Of a stretch of DNA of 64,000 nucleotides, positions 17,198-27,762 are shown in pieces; the first letter of the stretch is position 1; each line of letters opens with the position of its first letter. The DNA comes from Candidatus Gastranaerophilales bacterium (GTDB taxonomy: Bacteria; Cyanobacteriota; Vampirovibrionia; Gastranaerophilales; Gastranaerophilaceae). The DNA lies in the NCBI GenBank assembly GCA_944324315.1, contig CALUVW010000010.1, positions 1 to 64,000 of the forward strand, given 5' to 3'. The notes below the pieces were generated by a model. That model did no database searches. It was not told where the DNA came from and saw only the letters and a program-made list of their open reading frames with translations. The position numbers and the translations under genes were made by a program.

Positions 17198-19834
17198 CTA
17201 GGCCACATCCTCGTTATCAGGGCCTATCACCTGTATACCAAATTTTGTTCTGAACAGGTGTTTTACAGTATCTCCCTGAATTTCGTACATCATTTTGTTG
17301 AACATGTCATAAGCTTCGCGTTTATACTCAATCAACGGATCTTTCTGACCGTAAGCACGGAGTCCTATACCATCCCTCAACATATCTATATTGTGAAGGT
17401 GATCAATCCATTTATTATCAACTACGCGAAGAAGAATGTCTTTTTCCAGATTTCGTATAACATTATTATCACTGAACGGTTCTTGAAGCTCTGCATTCGG
17501 GTCGTACTGAGAAATAACCTGATTATAGAAATTTATAACTTCTTCTTCATGCTGCCTGTAGGCATTGATTGCAAGAGTTTTCAACTTATCGTAAATTGGT
17601 TCAAATCTCAAATTCTGCACATCTGACACCTGAACACCAGATAATTGAGGAATAATAGAATGAAGTTCTTTAATCATAGTCTGCAAGTCTTCATAAACAT
17701 ATTCTTCAGGATGAAGATCCGGTGCTATGTAGCTTCTTAAAAGTCTGTCAATTTCTTTTTCTATCATATAGTAGATATCTTCTGACAGATCTTTTCCGGC
17801 AAGAACTTTACGGCGCTGTGCATAGAATTTTTCTCTCTGAATATTCATAACGTCGTCATATTCAAGAACTGATTTTCTTATATCAAAGTGGTAAGTTTCA
17901 ACTTTTTTCTGAGCTGATTGAATTTGTTTTGTAATAAGGGTATTTTCGATAGCCATATTTTCTTCGACATTAAGCATATCCATTAATGCCATCATTTTCT
18001 CGCCGCCGAAAATCCTCATCAGATTGTCTTCCATAGATAGGAAAAATCTTGTAGAACCGGGGTCACCCTGACGTGCTGCACGCCCTCTAAGCTGATTATC
18101 AATACGTCTTGATTCATGGCGTTCCGTACCGATTACGTGAAGTCCGCCTGCTGCCACAACTTTTGCGTGTTCTGCTTCTGTTATAGCCCTTGCCTGTTTT
18201 AGCGCAGCTTCTTTTTCTTCTTCATAATTCGGGCTGTCAGGAGTTATTCCTTTATTGTCAAGCATATCTTTTGCAAGAAATTCCGCGTTGCCGCCTAATA
18301 AAATATCTGTACCTCGTCCTGCCATATTGGTTGCAATTGTTACCGCACCCACACGTCCTGCCTGCGCAATAATGTATGCTTCTTTTTCATGGTGTTTTGC
18401 ATTCAGTACATGATGAGGGATTTTGCGCTGTTTTAACAATGCCGATACATATTCTGATTTTTCAATACTGATTGTACCAACCAAAACAGGCCTGCCTGCT
18501 TCATGCATCTTTATGATATCTTCAACAACTGCATTGAATTTAGCACGTTCTGTTTTATAGATTACATCAGGGTAGTTAATTCTTATGTCAGGTTTGTTTG
18601 TCGGAATTGTTGTAACCTCAAGGTTATAAATCTTGCCAAACTCTGCTTCTTCAGTCATTGCAGTTCCTGTCATGCCTGATAATTTCGGGTACAATCTAAA
18701 CAGGTTTTGGAATGTAATACTGGCCAGTGTTTGGGTTTCATCCTGAATTTTTACGCCTTCTTTTGCTTCTATTGCCTGATGAAGTCCGTCAGACCAACGT
18801 CTGCCTTCCATTAGACGGCCGGTAAACTCATCAACAATCATAACTTCACCGTTTTTGACAACATAATCCGTATCTTTTACGAACAATTCCTTTGCCTTTA
18901 AAGCTTGTAAAAGGTGATGAGCATACTGGGTATTGATATCAAAAAGATCTTTAACACCTATAATTTCCTGAGCTCTGTCAATACCGTCTTCTGTCAAAAT
19001 AATATTTTTATTTTTTTCATCGACTTCGTAGTCTTTAACCTTTTCAAGCTGCGGAGCAACTTTTGCCATAAGTTTATAAGTTTCTGCGGATTTTTCAAGA
19101 CGCCCGCTAATGATTAAAGGTGTTCTTGCCTCATCAATCAAAATACTGTCAACTTCATCAATAATCGCATAGTTATAAGGTCTTTGAACAAGCATATCTA
19201 GACTTGCAGCCATATTATCACGCAGATAGTCAAAACCAAATTCATTGTTGGTGCCATACGTAATATCACAATCATAAGCAGCTTTTTTAGCGGCAAAATC
19301 ATCTGCAGTGCGCCCGCCGGATAAAATTACGCCAACCGTAAGCCCTAAAAATTTATAAATCTTACCCATCCATTCGCTGTCGCGTTTTGCAAGATAATCG
19401 TTTACGGTAATTACGTGAACACCTTTGCCTGTCAAAGCATTCAGATAAGCCGGCAATGTTGCAACAAGAGTTTTACCTTCACCTGTTCTCATTTCAGCAA
19501 TATGGCCGTTATGAAGAAAATATCCGCCAATAAGCTGAACATCAAAATGGCGCATATTTAAAACGCGTTTTCCTGCTTCTCGGACAGTTGCAAAAGCTTC
19601 TGGAAGAATTTTATCAAGAGCTTCTTTTTCAAGCTTTCTGTCTGTTTTGAAATCTGATGATGTCGGACGTTTTGCTAAAATTGCTTTAAACTCGTCAGTT
19701 TTAGCCCTCAGTTCAGCATCAGTCATCTGCTCAAACTGCGGTTCTAGAGCATTAATATGGTCAATAATCCCCATTATATTTTTAATTTTTTTCTCGTTAG
19801 GATCGCCCAACAACTTTAATAAAAAGCTAATCAT
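17198..19834 (-). CDS. secA: Protein translocase ATPase SecA
   Basis: Motor of the Sec pathway that pushes preproteins through SecYEG. Walker A MRTGEGKT at 115-122, [21 protein letters not shown] near 225, and helicase-type motifs [23 protein letters not shown] and GMTGTAMTE. Length 878. It ends in [13 protein letters not shown] and lacks the Cys/His zinc tail (SEC-C) that many SecA proteins use to bind SecB. A weak GAGAGGAAAAT precedes the ATG. It probably exports the prepilins, BamA and lipoproteins encoded nearby. Confidence 0.98.
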   Translation of the reverse strand: MISFLLKLLGDPNEKKIKNIMGIIDHINALEPQFEQMTDAELRAKTDEFKAILAKRPTSSDFKTDRKLEKEALDKILPEAFATVREAGKRVLNMRHFDVQLIGGYFLHNGHIAEMRTGEGKTLVATLPAYLNALTGKGVHVITVNDYLAKRDSEWMGKIYKFLGLTVGVILSGGRTADDFAAKKAAYDCDITYGTNNEFGFDYLRDNMAASLDMLVQRPYNYAIIDEVDSILIDEARTPLIISGRLEKSAETYKLMAKVAPQLEKVKDYEVDEKNKNIILTEDGIDRAQEIIGVKDLFDINTQYAHHLLQALKAKELFVKDTDYVVKNGEVMIVDEFTGRLMEGRRWSDGLHQAIEAKEGVKIQDETQTLASITFQNLFRLYPKLSGMTGTAMTEEAEFGKIYNLEVTTIPTNKPDIRINYPDVIYKTERAKFNAVVEDIIKMHEAGRPVLVGTISIEKSEYVSALLKQRKIPHHVLNAKHHEKEAYIIAQAGRVGAVTIATNMAGRGTDILLGGNAEFLAKDMLDNKGITPDSPNYEEEKEAALKQARAITEAEHAKVVAAGGLHVIGTERHESRRIDNQLRGRAARQGDPGSTRFFLSMEDNLMRIFGGEKMMALMDMLNVEENMAIENTLITKQIQSAQKKVETYHFDIRKSVLEYDDVMNIQREKFYAQRRKVLAGKDLSEDIYYMIEKEIDRLLRSYIAPDLHPEEYVYEDLQTMIKELHSIIPQLSGVQVSDVQNLRFEPIYDKLKTLAINAYRQHEEEVINFYNQVISQYDPNAELQEPFSDNNVIRNLEKDILLRVVDNKWIDHLHNIDMLRDGIGLRAYGQKDPLIEYKREAYDMFNKMMYEIQGDTVKHLFRTKFGIQVIGPDNEDVA

Positions 19835-19946
19835 TATAAAATTTTCCTCTCCGTCTGGTAATATATTTATAATACTAACACGGACAAGAAAAAATTGATA
19901 ATCCCTTAAGGAAATATTTATATTTTGAATAATAAATAATTACAAA

Positions 19947-21086
19947 TTAATTAAATTTTGATTCCATTTGCTGTTTCAAATTATCAAGGATTTCTCTATA
20001 ATCAACAGTTACAGTGGTAGGTTTTGAACTTTGTATAATATCCAAAAAGACTTTTGCACTTTCAGGTTTTTGCCCGTCTAAGAATACTGTAGAATTTGCA
20101 ACATCAACTCTCGCCGGAACAATCAACCCGCTTCCGGTAAATTTTTCAATACTGCTTTTTGAAGATAGGTATTCAACAAGTTTTAATGCTTCTGCTTTAT
20201 GTTTTGACGATTTTGTAATTGCCCATCCTGAAGCATCAATTTGAACTATACTGCCTTTAGTACCTTTTGGAAACTGAACAATATCCCAATCAAATTTGGC
20301 TTCCTCACGGATTTTAGGCACCATCCACCGTCCGGATAAATACATTCCCAAACGTCCTTGCAGAAACATCTGAGCCATTGTAGCACTGGCACTTTCATTT
20401 TTTCTGGGAGCAGCATGATATTTTTTCCTCAAATCAGCATAAAAATCCAGAGATTTTTGACTTTCGGGCTTATTTATTTCATCAGGCAAAATCCCCCCGC
20501 CGTTACTCATTAAATATGGAAGATAAAATAAAGGATCCTCTTCAAAACTTATTCCAAATGTGCCATTACCGGTTAATTCTTGCGCAATAGAAAGAAAATC
20601 TCCAAAAGTCCAATCTTTTGACGGATATGGAATATCTTTTTTGTTAAATATATCTTTGTTATAAAAAATGACTAGACTTGAAACATCTCTTGGTACAGCG
20701 TATAATTGACCGTTAAAACTCAAAGCATCAATAGACTGCGGATAAAATTGAGTGTTATCAATCCGCAACGGTTCTAAAACACCGGCATTTGCATAAACAG
20801 GAAGGTACAGGTTATTTATAAAAATAACATCCGGAGCCGTATTTGAGGCAAATAAAAGATGAATTTTTTGAAAATAATTTTGCGGTATATGCATTAATTC
20901 CACTTTTATATCAGGATTTTCATTTTCAAATTCATTAAGTAGCGGTTTCAAAATATCTATTTCCGATTTAGAACCCCAGCTTGCAAATTCTATAACCGCC
21001 CTTTTTTCTTTAAATGTACAACCGCATAAAAACAAAATACATACTATCAGTACAACTATAAATCTTATACAGTTTTTTTTATTCAC
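19947..21086 (-). CDS. ABC transporter sugar-binding lipoprotein
   Basis: Family 1 extracellular solute-binding protein, 379 residues. It starts with a basic, strongly hydrophobic signal ending LFLCGC, where Cys23 would be lipidated. The mature part has the usual hinge-bound two-lobe pattern (EFASWGSKSEIDILKPLL, then DVIFINNLYLPVYANAGVLEPL and GRWMVPKIR). It would capture an oligosaccharide for an ABC importer, but no permease or ATPase genes are adjacent. The large secreted protein at 21100 starts upstream on the same strand with 13 bases between them, so they may be cotranscribed. Confidence 0.88.
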   Translation of the reverse strand: MNKKNCIRFIVVLIVCILFLCGCTFKEKRAVIEFASWGSKSEIDILKPLLNEFENENPDIKVELMHIPQNYFQKIHLLFASNTAPDVIFINNLYLPVYANAGVLEPLRIDNTQFYPQSIDALSFNGQLYAVPRDVSSLVIFYNKDIFNKKDIPYPSKDWTFGDFLSIAQELTGNGTFGISFEEDPLFYLPYLMSNGGGILPDEINKPESQKSLDFYADLRKKYHAAPRKNESASATMAQMFLQGRLGMYLSGRWMVPKIREEAKFDWDIVQFPKGTKGSIVQIDASGWAITKSSKHKAEALKLVEYLSSKSSIEKFTGSGLIVPARVDVANSTVFLDGQKPESAKVFLDIIQSSKPTTVTVDYREILDNLKQQMESKFN

Positions 21087-21099
21087 AGATTATCCTTTA

Positions 21100-23148
21100 T
21101 TAAAGCTCTATTAAAACGCCCATCTTATCATCATTCACTTCAACAAGCGATTTAAAACCTTCTGCTTTTACCATATAAACGTTAGCATTGTCATGTCTAA
21201 CCTGTACTGGATTTGTTACCGTAGAATCAAATTTTTTCAAAACAAAAATATCATCTTTAACTTTACCGACTAATGCAGATTTTCCATCAACATTTACAAT
21301 ATAAAAACCTTTATTATCATCAATATTATAGCCTGATTTTACTATCAAACCATTGAGATAAGAAGTTTTATTTTCATTTTTAAATTTTGTTATCGGATTT
21401 GTCTGTGATACAGAAGATTTTGTTCTATCTGTAAGTATTTCCTGCGGCAGATCAAACCGCATTTTTTCCTGTAAAATTTTAGGTTCAGATTGTTTTTCTT
21501 TGTCTAAAATAGAAAAATATTCATCCAAAGATGACATTATATATTCCTGTGGCTTGTATTTAATACGTCTTGTATCAACATCTGTAATATCCAAGTTTGC
21601 ATCTTGCAGTCTCCTTGGATTTGAATGCAGTACGGAACTACCGAGCTCTACATTATTCTGTTCATGCAGAGGAATTTCAACTTCATATTTCTTAAATCTG
21701 CTTTTTAATTTGTCACGGCTTGAAATATCAAGAGAATTTTTGTGATTATCAAAAGCTTTTAATTTAATTGTTTTTGGTATTATATCATCTTCGCTTTGAA
21801 TTTCTGTAATTTCCGGTTCAAGATTTTGCGGAGATGGCACTTCTTCTAACAATTTTTCAAGTTCATGTCGTTTTTGAGTTACCTCTACAGGTTCAGCAGG
21901 AGTTTTGATAAATGTATAATTTCCCTTGTTGTTTGCTCTTGGAACAGGTTTTGCAGATTTATCAAGATACATTTGATATTTTTCCTGCCATGACAATTCG
22001 TCATTATTTACAATATTATTGTATTTTAATTTGTTCAAATTCAAGTTTCTGTGTTCAGGATTATGTACATAGTTTTCTTGTCCCTGCAGTGGTTTGGCAA
22101 AAAGGAATTTTAATATATTGCGAAGCAGTGCTAAACCCAGTAAAAATCCTGCAATAATAGCTGCACGTTTTGGGATATTTCTATTATTGACAGCAGCAGC
22201 AAACATTTGCGCCTTATTTTTAAATTTAGAAAAGAATGAATTATTTCTTTGAGGTTGAACTGTTTTTATATCTTGAATAGGTTCATCCGCAACTAATTTA
22301 GTATTTGTTTCGGGATGTTCAAGCCCTGTTTCAGGAACATTTTGCAGAATTTTTTCTTGTTTTACTTCATTAATTAATTCTGCTAAATGTTCTCGTCTTA
22401 ATTTTCTTTCATTATTTGCATTTGGCTCTACTTCTGTTAATTCTATCTGAGGTTTAATCTGCTGAATTTTTTTAGGTTCAACCTTATTATCATTTTTATT
22501 AGGTAATTTTACTTGTTTATTAGATATGTTATTAACGGTTTTATCTAAAACTTTGTTAACAGTTTTTTCTGACTGATTTATTCTTGGAGCCGGAATTGGC
22601 TTTGTCGTTGCCGTTTTTGGAGCTGTTGCAGCTTTATTAACCGTAATTTCCGTTTTTTGGACCTGCGTATGTTTAGGAGGTTCCTGTTTTGCTATATTAT
22701 TTTTTACCGCATTTGCCTGAGCAATAAGAGTTTTATATTCTTTTTGCTCTGCCGTAACCGGTTTACTTTTTTGGGTACTGGTGTTAATATTAAGCGGTTT
22801 TGTAGTTATAAGCGTTACTTTTGTATACCCTCCGCTTGTGTCATTAACCGTCTTTACATCAATATTTGAAACTAAGTCTTTTACACCATTAAGACTAGAA
22901 TTGCTAAATCCGGAACTTTTAACTTTTGGAATTAAAATAACATATTTGTTATCAGATTTTTTTCTGACAAGTACATTATCTCCATAATTTTCGGTAGTAA
23001 ATAATGTAACATCAACGGCATCATTTGATGCACGTTTCAAATCCAGTTGAACTAAATTATTATTGTTATCTGCAATAGTTGAAACCTGAGTTGAAACAAG
23101 AGCTGCCAATAAGGCTATGCATATAATTTTGGACTTTTTTACTACCAT
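21100..23148 (-). CDS. Large envelope protein with signal peptide and central membrane helix, unknown function
   Basis: 682 residues. A signal peptide (about 1-26) is followed by a beta-rich domain of about 100 residues resembling an AMIN-type module, a Lys/Pro/Asn-rich disordered linker, a hydrophobic segment at about 328-350, another low-complexity stretch, and a compact C-terminal domain of alternating beta strands (about 590-682). I do not recognise the whole protein. The arrangement suggests an inner-membrane protein with domains on both sides or a periplasm-spanning scaffold. It is divergent from era, with about 120 bp between them. Confidence 0.75.
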   Translation of the reverse strand: MVVKKSKIICIALLAALVSTQVSTIADNNNNLVQLDLKRASNDAVDVTLFTTENYGDNVLVRKKSDNKYVILIPKVKSSGFSNSSLNGVKDLVSNIDVKTVNDTSGGYTKVTLITTKPLNINTSTQKSKPVTAEQKEYKTLIAQANAVKNNIAKQEPPKHTQVQKTEITVNKAATAPKTATTKPIPAPRINQSEKTVNKVLDKTVNNISNKQVKLPNKNDNKVEPKKIQQIKPQIELTEVEPNANNERKLRREHLAELINEVKQEKILQNVPETGLEHPETNTKLVADEPIQDIKTVQPQRNNSFFSKFKNKAQMFAAAVNNRNIPKRAAIIAGFLLGLALLRNILKFLFAKPLQGQENYVHNPEHRNLNLNKLKYNNIVNNDELSWQEKYQMYLDKSAKPVPRANNKGNYTFIKTPAEPVEVTQKRHELEKLLEEVPSPQNLEPEITEIQSEDDIIPKTIKLKAFDNHKNSLDISSRDKLKSRFKKYEVEIPLHEQNNVELGSSVLHSNPRRLQDANLDITDVDTRRIKYKPQEYIMSSLDEYFSILDKEKQSEPKILQEKMRFDLPQEILTDRTKSSVSQTNPITKFKNENKTSYLNGLIVKSGYNIDDNKGFYIVNVDGKSALVGKVKDDIFVLKKFDSTVTNPVQVRHDNANVYMVKAEGFKSLVEVNDDKMGVLIEL

Positions 23149-23285
23149 TTTCTACCGTTAAAAGTTTTCCTGTTATATATATAATACTTTGACATAAAAA
23201 AATTTGCCAGTTTGTAAAAAAAATGTGCTTTTTATGTTACAATTTATAAACAAAATTATATCAAAAATTGCAGGAAATTTATCGT

Positions 23286-24176
23286 ATGAAAAGCGGATTT
23301 GTATCAATAATCGGAAGACCAAACGTCGGGAAATCAACTTTGTTGAATAAAATTCTCGGTCAAAAAATTGTAATTACGACTGACAAAGCACAAACTACAA
23401 GAAAAAGAATTAAGGGTATTTATACCTCAAAAGAAGGCCAAATTGTTTTTGTTGATACTCCGGGGATTCATAAACCGTTAAATAAACTCGGAGAATTTTT
23501 GCTTGATGAATCAAAGCTATCTATTCCGGACGCTGATATTATTCTTTTTTTGGTAGACGGTTCTGAACCTGCTGGAAAAGGTGATAAATGGATTGCTCAA
23601 AACCTTTTAAAAACGGAAATTCCGGTTATTATTGTGATGAATAAAGTTGATAAACTAAAAAATATAAATAAAGTTGAAGAAAATTTGTTAACATACAAAT
23701 TGCTGTTTGAAAAAAATTATCCTGTTGTACGTATTTCTGCTAAAACAGGACGAAATATTGATACTCTTTTAAAAAATATTTTCAGAATTTTACCGGATGG
23801 CGACCTTCTTTATCCAGAAGATGTTATAACCGAAGAAACTATGCGCGACGTTACTGAAGAAATCATTAGAGAAAAAATTCTACTTAATACTTCTGATGAA
23901 ATTCCGCATTCCGTTGCGGTCAAAATCGAAAGCTATATTGAAAATGACGATATTGACAGGATTTATGCTTCAATATACTGTGAAACCAAAAGTCAAAAAG
24001 GTATTCTTATAGGCAAAAATGGCAGCCTGCTAAAAAAAATAGGTACGGAAGCCAGAACAGAATTGGAAAAAATTGTCGAAAAAAAAGTTTTTCTTGGTTT
24101 GGAAGTTAAAATAGACAAAGATTGGCGCAAGAAACAAAGTTCATTAAAAACTTTCGGATATGAAAAAGAAAACTAG
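23286..24176 (+). CDS. era: GTPase Era
   Basis: Essential GTPase that binds 16S rRNA 3' end and assists 30S assembly. GRPNVGKS at 10-17, DTPGIHKP, NKVDK, and a C-terminal KH domain with GKNGSLLKKIGTEARTELE. I chose ATG 23286 because it gives the standard N-terminus and follows AGGAAA; an upstream TTG at 23268 would only add six residues. 296 residues is typical. Confidence 0.97.
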   Translation: MKSGFVSIIGRPNVGKSTLLNKILGQKIVITTDKAQTTRKRIKGIYTSKEGQIVFVDTPGIHKPLNKLGEFLLDESKLSIPDADIILFLVDGSEPAGKGDKWIAQNLLKTEIPVIIVMNKVDKLKNINKVEENLLTYKLLFEKNYPVVRISAKTGRNIDTLLKNIFRILPDGDLLYPEDVITEETMRDVTEEIIREKILLNTSDEIPHSVAVKIESYIENDDIDRIYASIYCETKSQKGILIGKNGSLLKKIGTEARTELEKIVEKKVFLGLEVKIDKDWRKKQSSLKTFGYEKEN

Positions 24177-24235
24177 CAAAAAAAATTTTTTTCGATTTTT
24201 ATTTTAATGTGTATTAATAAAGAAAGGAAATTTAT

Positions 24236-24472
24236 ATGTCACTGGAACCTATTTCATCTTTTTCAAATCTCAATTGCTCAAAATCTCTTTTAAAAAAACA
24301 TTATAATAACTCTATTTCATCATTATTAGGACAAAGTGATAAAGATTTTTATAATTTAACACATCAATATTCATCTCATCCTAAACGTCTGTCGTCAAAA
24401 GGAATTAATGAGGCAAAAAAATTATTCTCAAACAGTATTAACATAATTAAAGAAATGGTTCAAAAAGCGTAA
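24236..24472 (+). CDS. Small protein of unknown function
   Basis: 78 residues, Ser/Lys-rich, behind a strong AAAGGAAA ribosome binding site and directly followed by a terminator. No membrane segment or known motif. It begins MSLEPISSFSNLNCSKS. The SD and terminator argue that it is real. Confidence 0.6.
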   Translation: MSLEPISSFSNLNCSKSLLKKHYNNSISSLLGQSDKDFYNLTHQYSSHPKRLSSKGINEAKKLFSNSINIIKEMVQKA

Positions 24473-24490
24473 ATTAAATTTACGCTTTTT
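24462..24490. terminator. Bidirectional intrinsic terminator
   Basis: AAAAAGCGTAAATT pairs with AATTTACGCTTTTT. It overlaps the stop of the 78-residue gene and lies between two convergent genes, with T-runs on both sides. Confidence 0.8.
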
Positions 24491-24494
24491 GAAT

Positions 24495-25166
24495 TTATAT
24501 ATCTAAATTTTTCAATAAATTTATATTATCTGAATTATTGATATCTTTAGAATTGATAAGTTTGTTTAATTCCTGCATTACTTCAAATATCTTCTCTTTT
24601 GTTGCGAGCATATGTTCATAATAATTCTCGCCACCTAAGGAATGAAAACCTAGCCGTTTATATTTTGCAATAGCATCAAAAGGACCGTTTATAACTGCAT
24701 CAAGAGTTATGCGCTTTGCATTCAAATCTTTCAAAAAGTCTGAAAAAAACTGTTTAAAAAGAGTTTTACCGCCTAAAGACACCTTTTCTCCTGATTTTAC
24801 AGGCCATGTACAAATATAATCAAGGTAATACTCCGGATGTTCATCAGTGTAAACAAGTATTCCATAGGGTTTATTATTATTAACAGCTATATAACCTTTT
24901 TTTCTTCCTGTTAAGAATTTATTTACAGCTTCATTTAAAATATTTTGCCATACCTCAAATTGGTTGTCTGTTTTCTTTAAATCCGGCATCAGTTTTTTTA
25001 TATTGATTTTTGATTTAAGAATATTTAAAAAATCATAATCTTTAGTGGTTAATTCGTATAAATCAACTCTTGTAAGACTATTCTTACATACATTAGAAGA
25101 TGATACCCTATGTATACCGCAAAAATTAGTATCAAAAGCTGAACTTGTACAGTTTATTACATGCAT
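24495..25166 (-). CDS. Putative GNAT-fold acetyltransferase
   Basis: 223 residues. A central KGYIAVNNNKPYGILVY strand pair and a later FDAIAKYKRLGFHSLGG segment match the end of a GNAT acetyl-CoA fold. The first 30 residues (starting MHVINCTSSAFDTNFCG) look like an extra N-terminal segment similar to that of other lineage-specific proteins here. Substrate unknown. AAGGT precedes the ATG, and the gene converges on the small gene at 24236 through a shared terminator. Confidence 0.6.
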   Translation of the reverse strand: MHVINCTSSAFDTNFCGIHRVSSSNVCKNSLTRVDLYELTTKDYDFLNILKSKINIKKLMPDLKKTDNQFEVWQNILNEAVNKFLTGRKKGYIAVNNNKPYGILVYTDEHPEYYLDYICTWPVKSGEKVSLGGKTLFKQFFSDFLKDLNAKRITLDAVINGPFDAIAKYKRLGFHSLGGENYYEHMLATKEKIFEVMQELNKLINSKDINNSDNINLLKNLDI

Positions 25167-25287
25167 AGTATTACCTTTTAAACATTATTTTCAGTTTAAA
25201 AAGCCGTAAATGTAAAAATTTGCTCCAACTTAAAGTTTTTTAAGTATTATTCGCAAAACTTTAGCTATCATTTTAGACAGCCCTGGA

Positions 25288-25983
25288 CTAAATATTCAGC
25301 TTATATCCGCCGCCGTAAATAGTTTCAATATATTTTTTACCGTTTGCAATTTTATCTATTTTACTTCTCAAATGTCTTATATGCACTCTTATAGTTTCAA
25401 TATCATCATCCGGTGAATATCCCCAAACATCTTTCAATAACTGAGAAGAAGAGACCATATTACCATGATTTTGAAAAAGTAAATTAAAAATTTCAAATTC
25501 TATCGGAGTAAGTTTAGCTGTATTATCATTTATTTTTACGCTGTATAATTCCGGCAGCAAAGTAATTTCGCCTAAAGTTAAAAGGTCTCTGGTAGATGCA
25601 CTTTCCGGAATTTGTCTTGTTCTTTTTAAAAGTGCGCGGACTCTTACCTGCAATTCTTCCATTTCAAACGGTTTTACAAGATAATCATCCACACCTATAT
25701 TAAAACCCTTTACTTTATCATTTACCTCTGAAAGGGCTGTCAACATCAGGATAGGAATATCCTTTGTCTGTTCATTTTTTCTTATCCTTTGTGCAACAGT
25801 AAATCCGTCAACTTCCGGCATCATAACATCCAAAATAACCAGTGACGGCAATTCCTGTTTACACAATGCAAAGCCCTTTACACCGTCAAAGGCCTGAATT
25901 ACAGTAAATCCGCACAATTGTAAATTTACTTTTATAAGTTCATTTATCGCTAAATCATCATCTATTACAAGAATTTTATTCAT
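25288..25983 (-). CDS. OmpR-family response regulator without an adjacent kinase
   Basis: Receiver domain with acidic pair DDD at 8-10, phospho-acceptor Asp52 (LVILDVMMPEVDG) and Lys of VKPF at about 104, then a winged-helix DNA-binding domain with DDDIETIRVHIRHLRSKI and YGGGYKL. It resembles cyanobacterial RpaA/RpaB-type regulators in layout, but that is not proof of orthology. No histidine kinase is next to it. A long AT-rich intergenic region separates it from speD. Confidence 0.93.
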   Translation of the reverse strand: MNKILVIDDDLAINELIKVNLQLCGFTVIQAFDGVKGFALCKQELPSLVILDVMMPEVDGFTVAQRIRKNEQTKDIPILMLTALSEVNDKVKGFNIGVDDYLVKPFEMEELQVRVRALLKRTRQIPESASTRDLLTLGEITLLPELYSVKINDNTAKLTPIEFEIFNLLFQNHGNMVSSSQLLKDVWGYSPDDDIETIRVHIRHLRSKIDKIANGKKYIETIYGGGYKLNI

Positions 25984-26232
25984 ATCTGAATTTTATAAAT
26001 AAAAAACAAAAAATACAACAACAATTTGTTAAAAAATATTAATAAAAATAGCCTGTTTGAATGATACATTATAACTTATTTTTAGCCATATTAAATTGAA
26101 AAGATTTGTAAAAAAAAATTTTTTAAGTGTCAATTTTACAAATTTTCTAATTTTTATTGTAATATGTTTATTGCAAAAACAAATTTGTAGTAGTAGATAT
26201 AAGTATACATTTATAGATAGGAGGCACATGAA

Positions 26233-26688
26233 TTGGCAGTAACATCACCATTTACAGCGTTTAAGGAAAACGGTAAAAAAGAAATCCACTTAGGACAACA
26301 CGTTTTAGCAGAATTTTTTGAATGTGATCCAAATACATTAAATAGTCTTGATAAGGTCGAAAAGTACATGGTGGATGCCGCCCTTGAATGTGGTGCTACT
26401 ATTGTCCAAAAATGTTTCCACATGTTTAACCCCTATGGAGTTTCAGGAGTTGTAATTATCTCTGAAAGCCATCTTGCAATCCATACATGGCCGGAACTTG
26501 GATATGCTGCTGTTGATTTATTTACCTGTGGCGACAAATGTGATCCGAAAATTTCTTATGAATTTTTAAAGAAGAAATTTAATTCTAAAAAAGCAACTTT
26601 CTCTGAATTAAAAAGAGGAATTATTGATGAAGAAACTCTCAGAGTTGCAGAAAAACCTTTTGAAATCATGCAGCAATTCGCTGACTAG
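26233..26688 (+). CDS. speD: S-adenosylmethionine decarboxylase proenzyme
   Basis: Makes decarboxylated SAM, the aminopropyl donor for spermidine. Self-cleavage between Glu78 and Ser79 in ISESHLAIHTWPE gives the pyruvoyl cofactor. Downstream Cys in DLFTCGD is the proton-donor position of the family. The start is TTG at 26233: a perfect AGGAGG at 26219-26224 sits eight bases before it, while the ATG at 26228 leads to an immediate stop. Length 151 is slightly long for the class. No spermidine synthase is nearby. The TAG stop is also the first triplet of a dispersed repeat. Confidence 0.95.
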   Translation: MAVTSPFTAFKENGKKEIHLGQHVLAEFFECDPNTLNSLDKVEKYMVDAALECGATIVQKCFHMFNPYGVSGVVIISESHLAIHTWPELGYAAVDLFTCGDKCDPKISYEFLKKKFNSKKATFSELKRGIIDEETLRVAEKPFEIMQQFAD

Positions 26689-26838
26689 GAGCGTAGCCGC
26701 TCCACTCATGACAGCTTACGGTATTGCATAAGCCGCTTTTTTAAGAGTTCTAAAAAACTTAAAGATATTCTCGTTGTCGCTTTATTTTGTCAATGCACTC
26801 GGGTGCTATTGTCATTCCGAACTCGTTTCGGAATCACC
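26689..26838 (+). repeat. Dispersed repeat at the 3' end of speD (copy 2)
   Basis: Begins GAGCGTAGC immediately after the speD TAG and ends in the palindrome ATTCCGAA-CTCGT-TTCGGAAT (26814-26834). It is the same element, in the same orientation relative to its gene, as the one after ahcY. The rest of the 414-bp gap to 27103 holds a terminator at 26960-26996 and otherwise nothing I can assign. Confidence 0.75.
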
Positions 26839-26959
26839 TTATCCCTTGCACCTGTTTTGCTTTATATAAACTAATAACTTGAGAAGAAGCGCAGTCGCAT
26901 TACACGCCAGTCAGGTTGTTGAATAAAATTTTGAAGAAGAATTTTTAGAAGTTTATATA

Positions 26960-26996
26960 AATTATACCCTGAAGTAGTTTCAGGGTATAATTTTTT
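26960..26996 (+). terminator. Intrinsic terminator downstream of speD
   Basis: AATTATACCCTGAA pairs perfectly with TTCAGGGTATAATT around a five-base loop, followed by a T-run. The CCTGAA/TTCAGG core is shared with the dispersed palindrome family, so a repeat may have been co-opted as a terminator. Confidence 0.7.
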
Positions 26997-27102
26997 ATGA
27001 AGATGCCTTATCAGATTTTTTGTTAAATCATGTAAAAAAATTGACTTCATGCAATGACAATTCCTTTTGGTTTTTATATTATTTTCTTAACAGGGGGTAG
27101 AA

Positions 27103-27582
27103 ATGCCGGAAGATTTAATAGAAAAAAAATCTCAGTTTGATTTAACATCAAGAAGTGCTTTTTCAAGAGAGGAAGAAGTTTTTACATCACGATCTTATGC
27201 CGCACTTCTTGCAAAAAATATAATTCCGTATTCGCACAGAAAACTTGCGGATAATTATGTAATTATTAAACGCGTGTTTAAATTTCAGGCTGTTATGCCA
27301 AGAATTACTAATACAGAAAAAAAACTTCTGGCAAAATATGATTTTAACACGCTTGAATATACAACAGTAAAACAAATGTATGAAGAATTAGCATTGCTTC
27401 AAAAGTGGGCTGTTTCTGGAGATGAAAAACTAAAAAAAGATGCAGACGAAATTCTTGAGATTAGAACTAAAGAATTAAAATTCATTGTTGCAACAAGCTA
27501 TGCAAATATTTCAAACGAACTTTATAAAGGATATCTTGCCCTTGAAAACTACTTTATGGAAATAAGCAAATATGGTGATTAA
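27103..27582 (+). CDS. Conserved-looking soluble protein of unknown function
   Basis: 159 residues, mostly helical and charged, no signal peptide or membrane segment. A good ribosome binding site (CAGGGGG) lies before the ATG. I do not recognise a family. It is a single gene between speD and a repeat-bounded element. Confidence 0.65.
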   Translation: MPEDLIEKKSQFDLTSRSAFSREEEVFTSRSYAALLAKNIIPYSHRKLADNYVIIKRVFKFQAVMPRITNTEKKLLAKYDFNTLEYTTVKQMYEELALLQKWAVSGDEKLKKDADEILEIRTKELKFIVATSYANISNELYKGYLALENYFMEISKYGD

Positions 27583-27596
27583 TTCTACATTAATAC

Positions 27597-27751
27597 AGGG
27601 AATTATATTGCAGTTTACACCGGATATTCTCGAAAACACAGTCATAATGTCATTCCGAACTTGTTGCGGAATCTCATCGTTATCAGACCCTGAAACCAGT
27701 TCAGGGTGACGATTTTAGTTATTTATGGTGTAAACTGTGATATAATTCCCT
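27597..27751. mobile_element. 155-bp element bounded by 25-bp inverted repeats
   Basis: Left arm 27597-27621 (AGGGAATTATATTGCAGTTT...) and right arm 27727-27751 pair at 23 of 25 positions. Inside are two palindromes of the dispersed family (27651-27672 and 27684-27709). No ORF. It has the size and build of a non-autonomous MITE-like or REP-type element, or a long structured RNA. No obvious target duplication was found. Confidence 0.55.
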
Positions 27752-27762
27752 TAATACGCTGA

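Noticed and set aside
20487-20495. C-run inside the sugar-binding protein gene and at the end of locus D (about 5910)
   Set aside because: Only about six C, within conserved coding frames and not near a start; unlike the G10 tracts.
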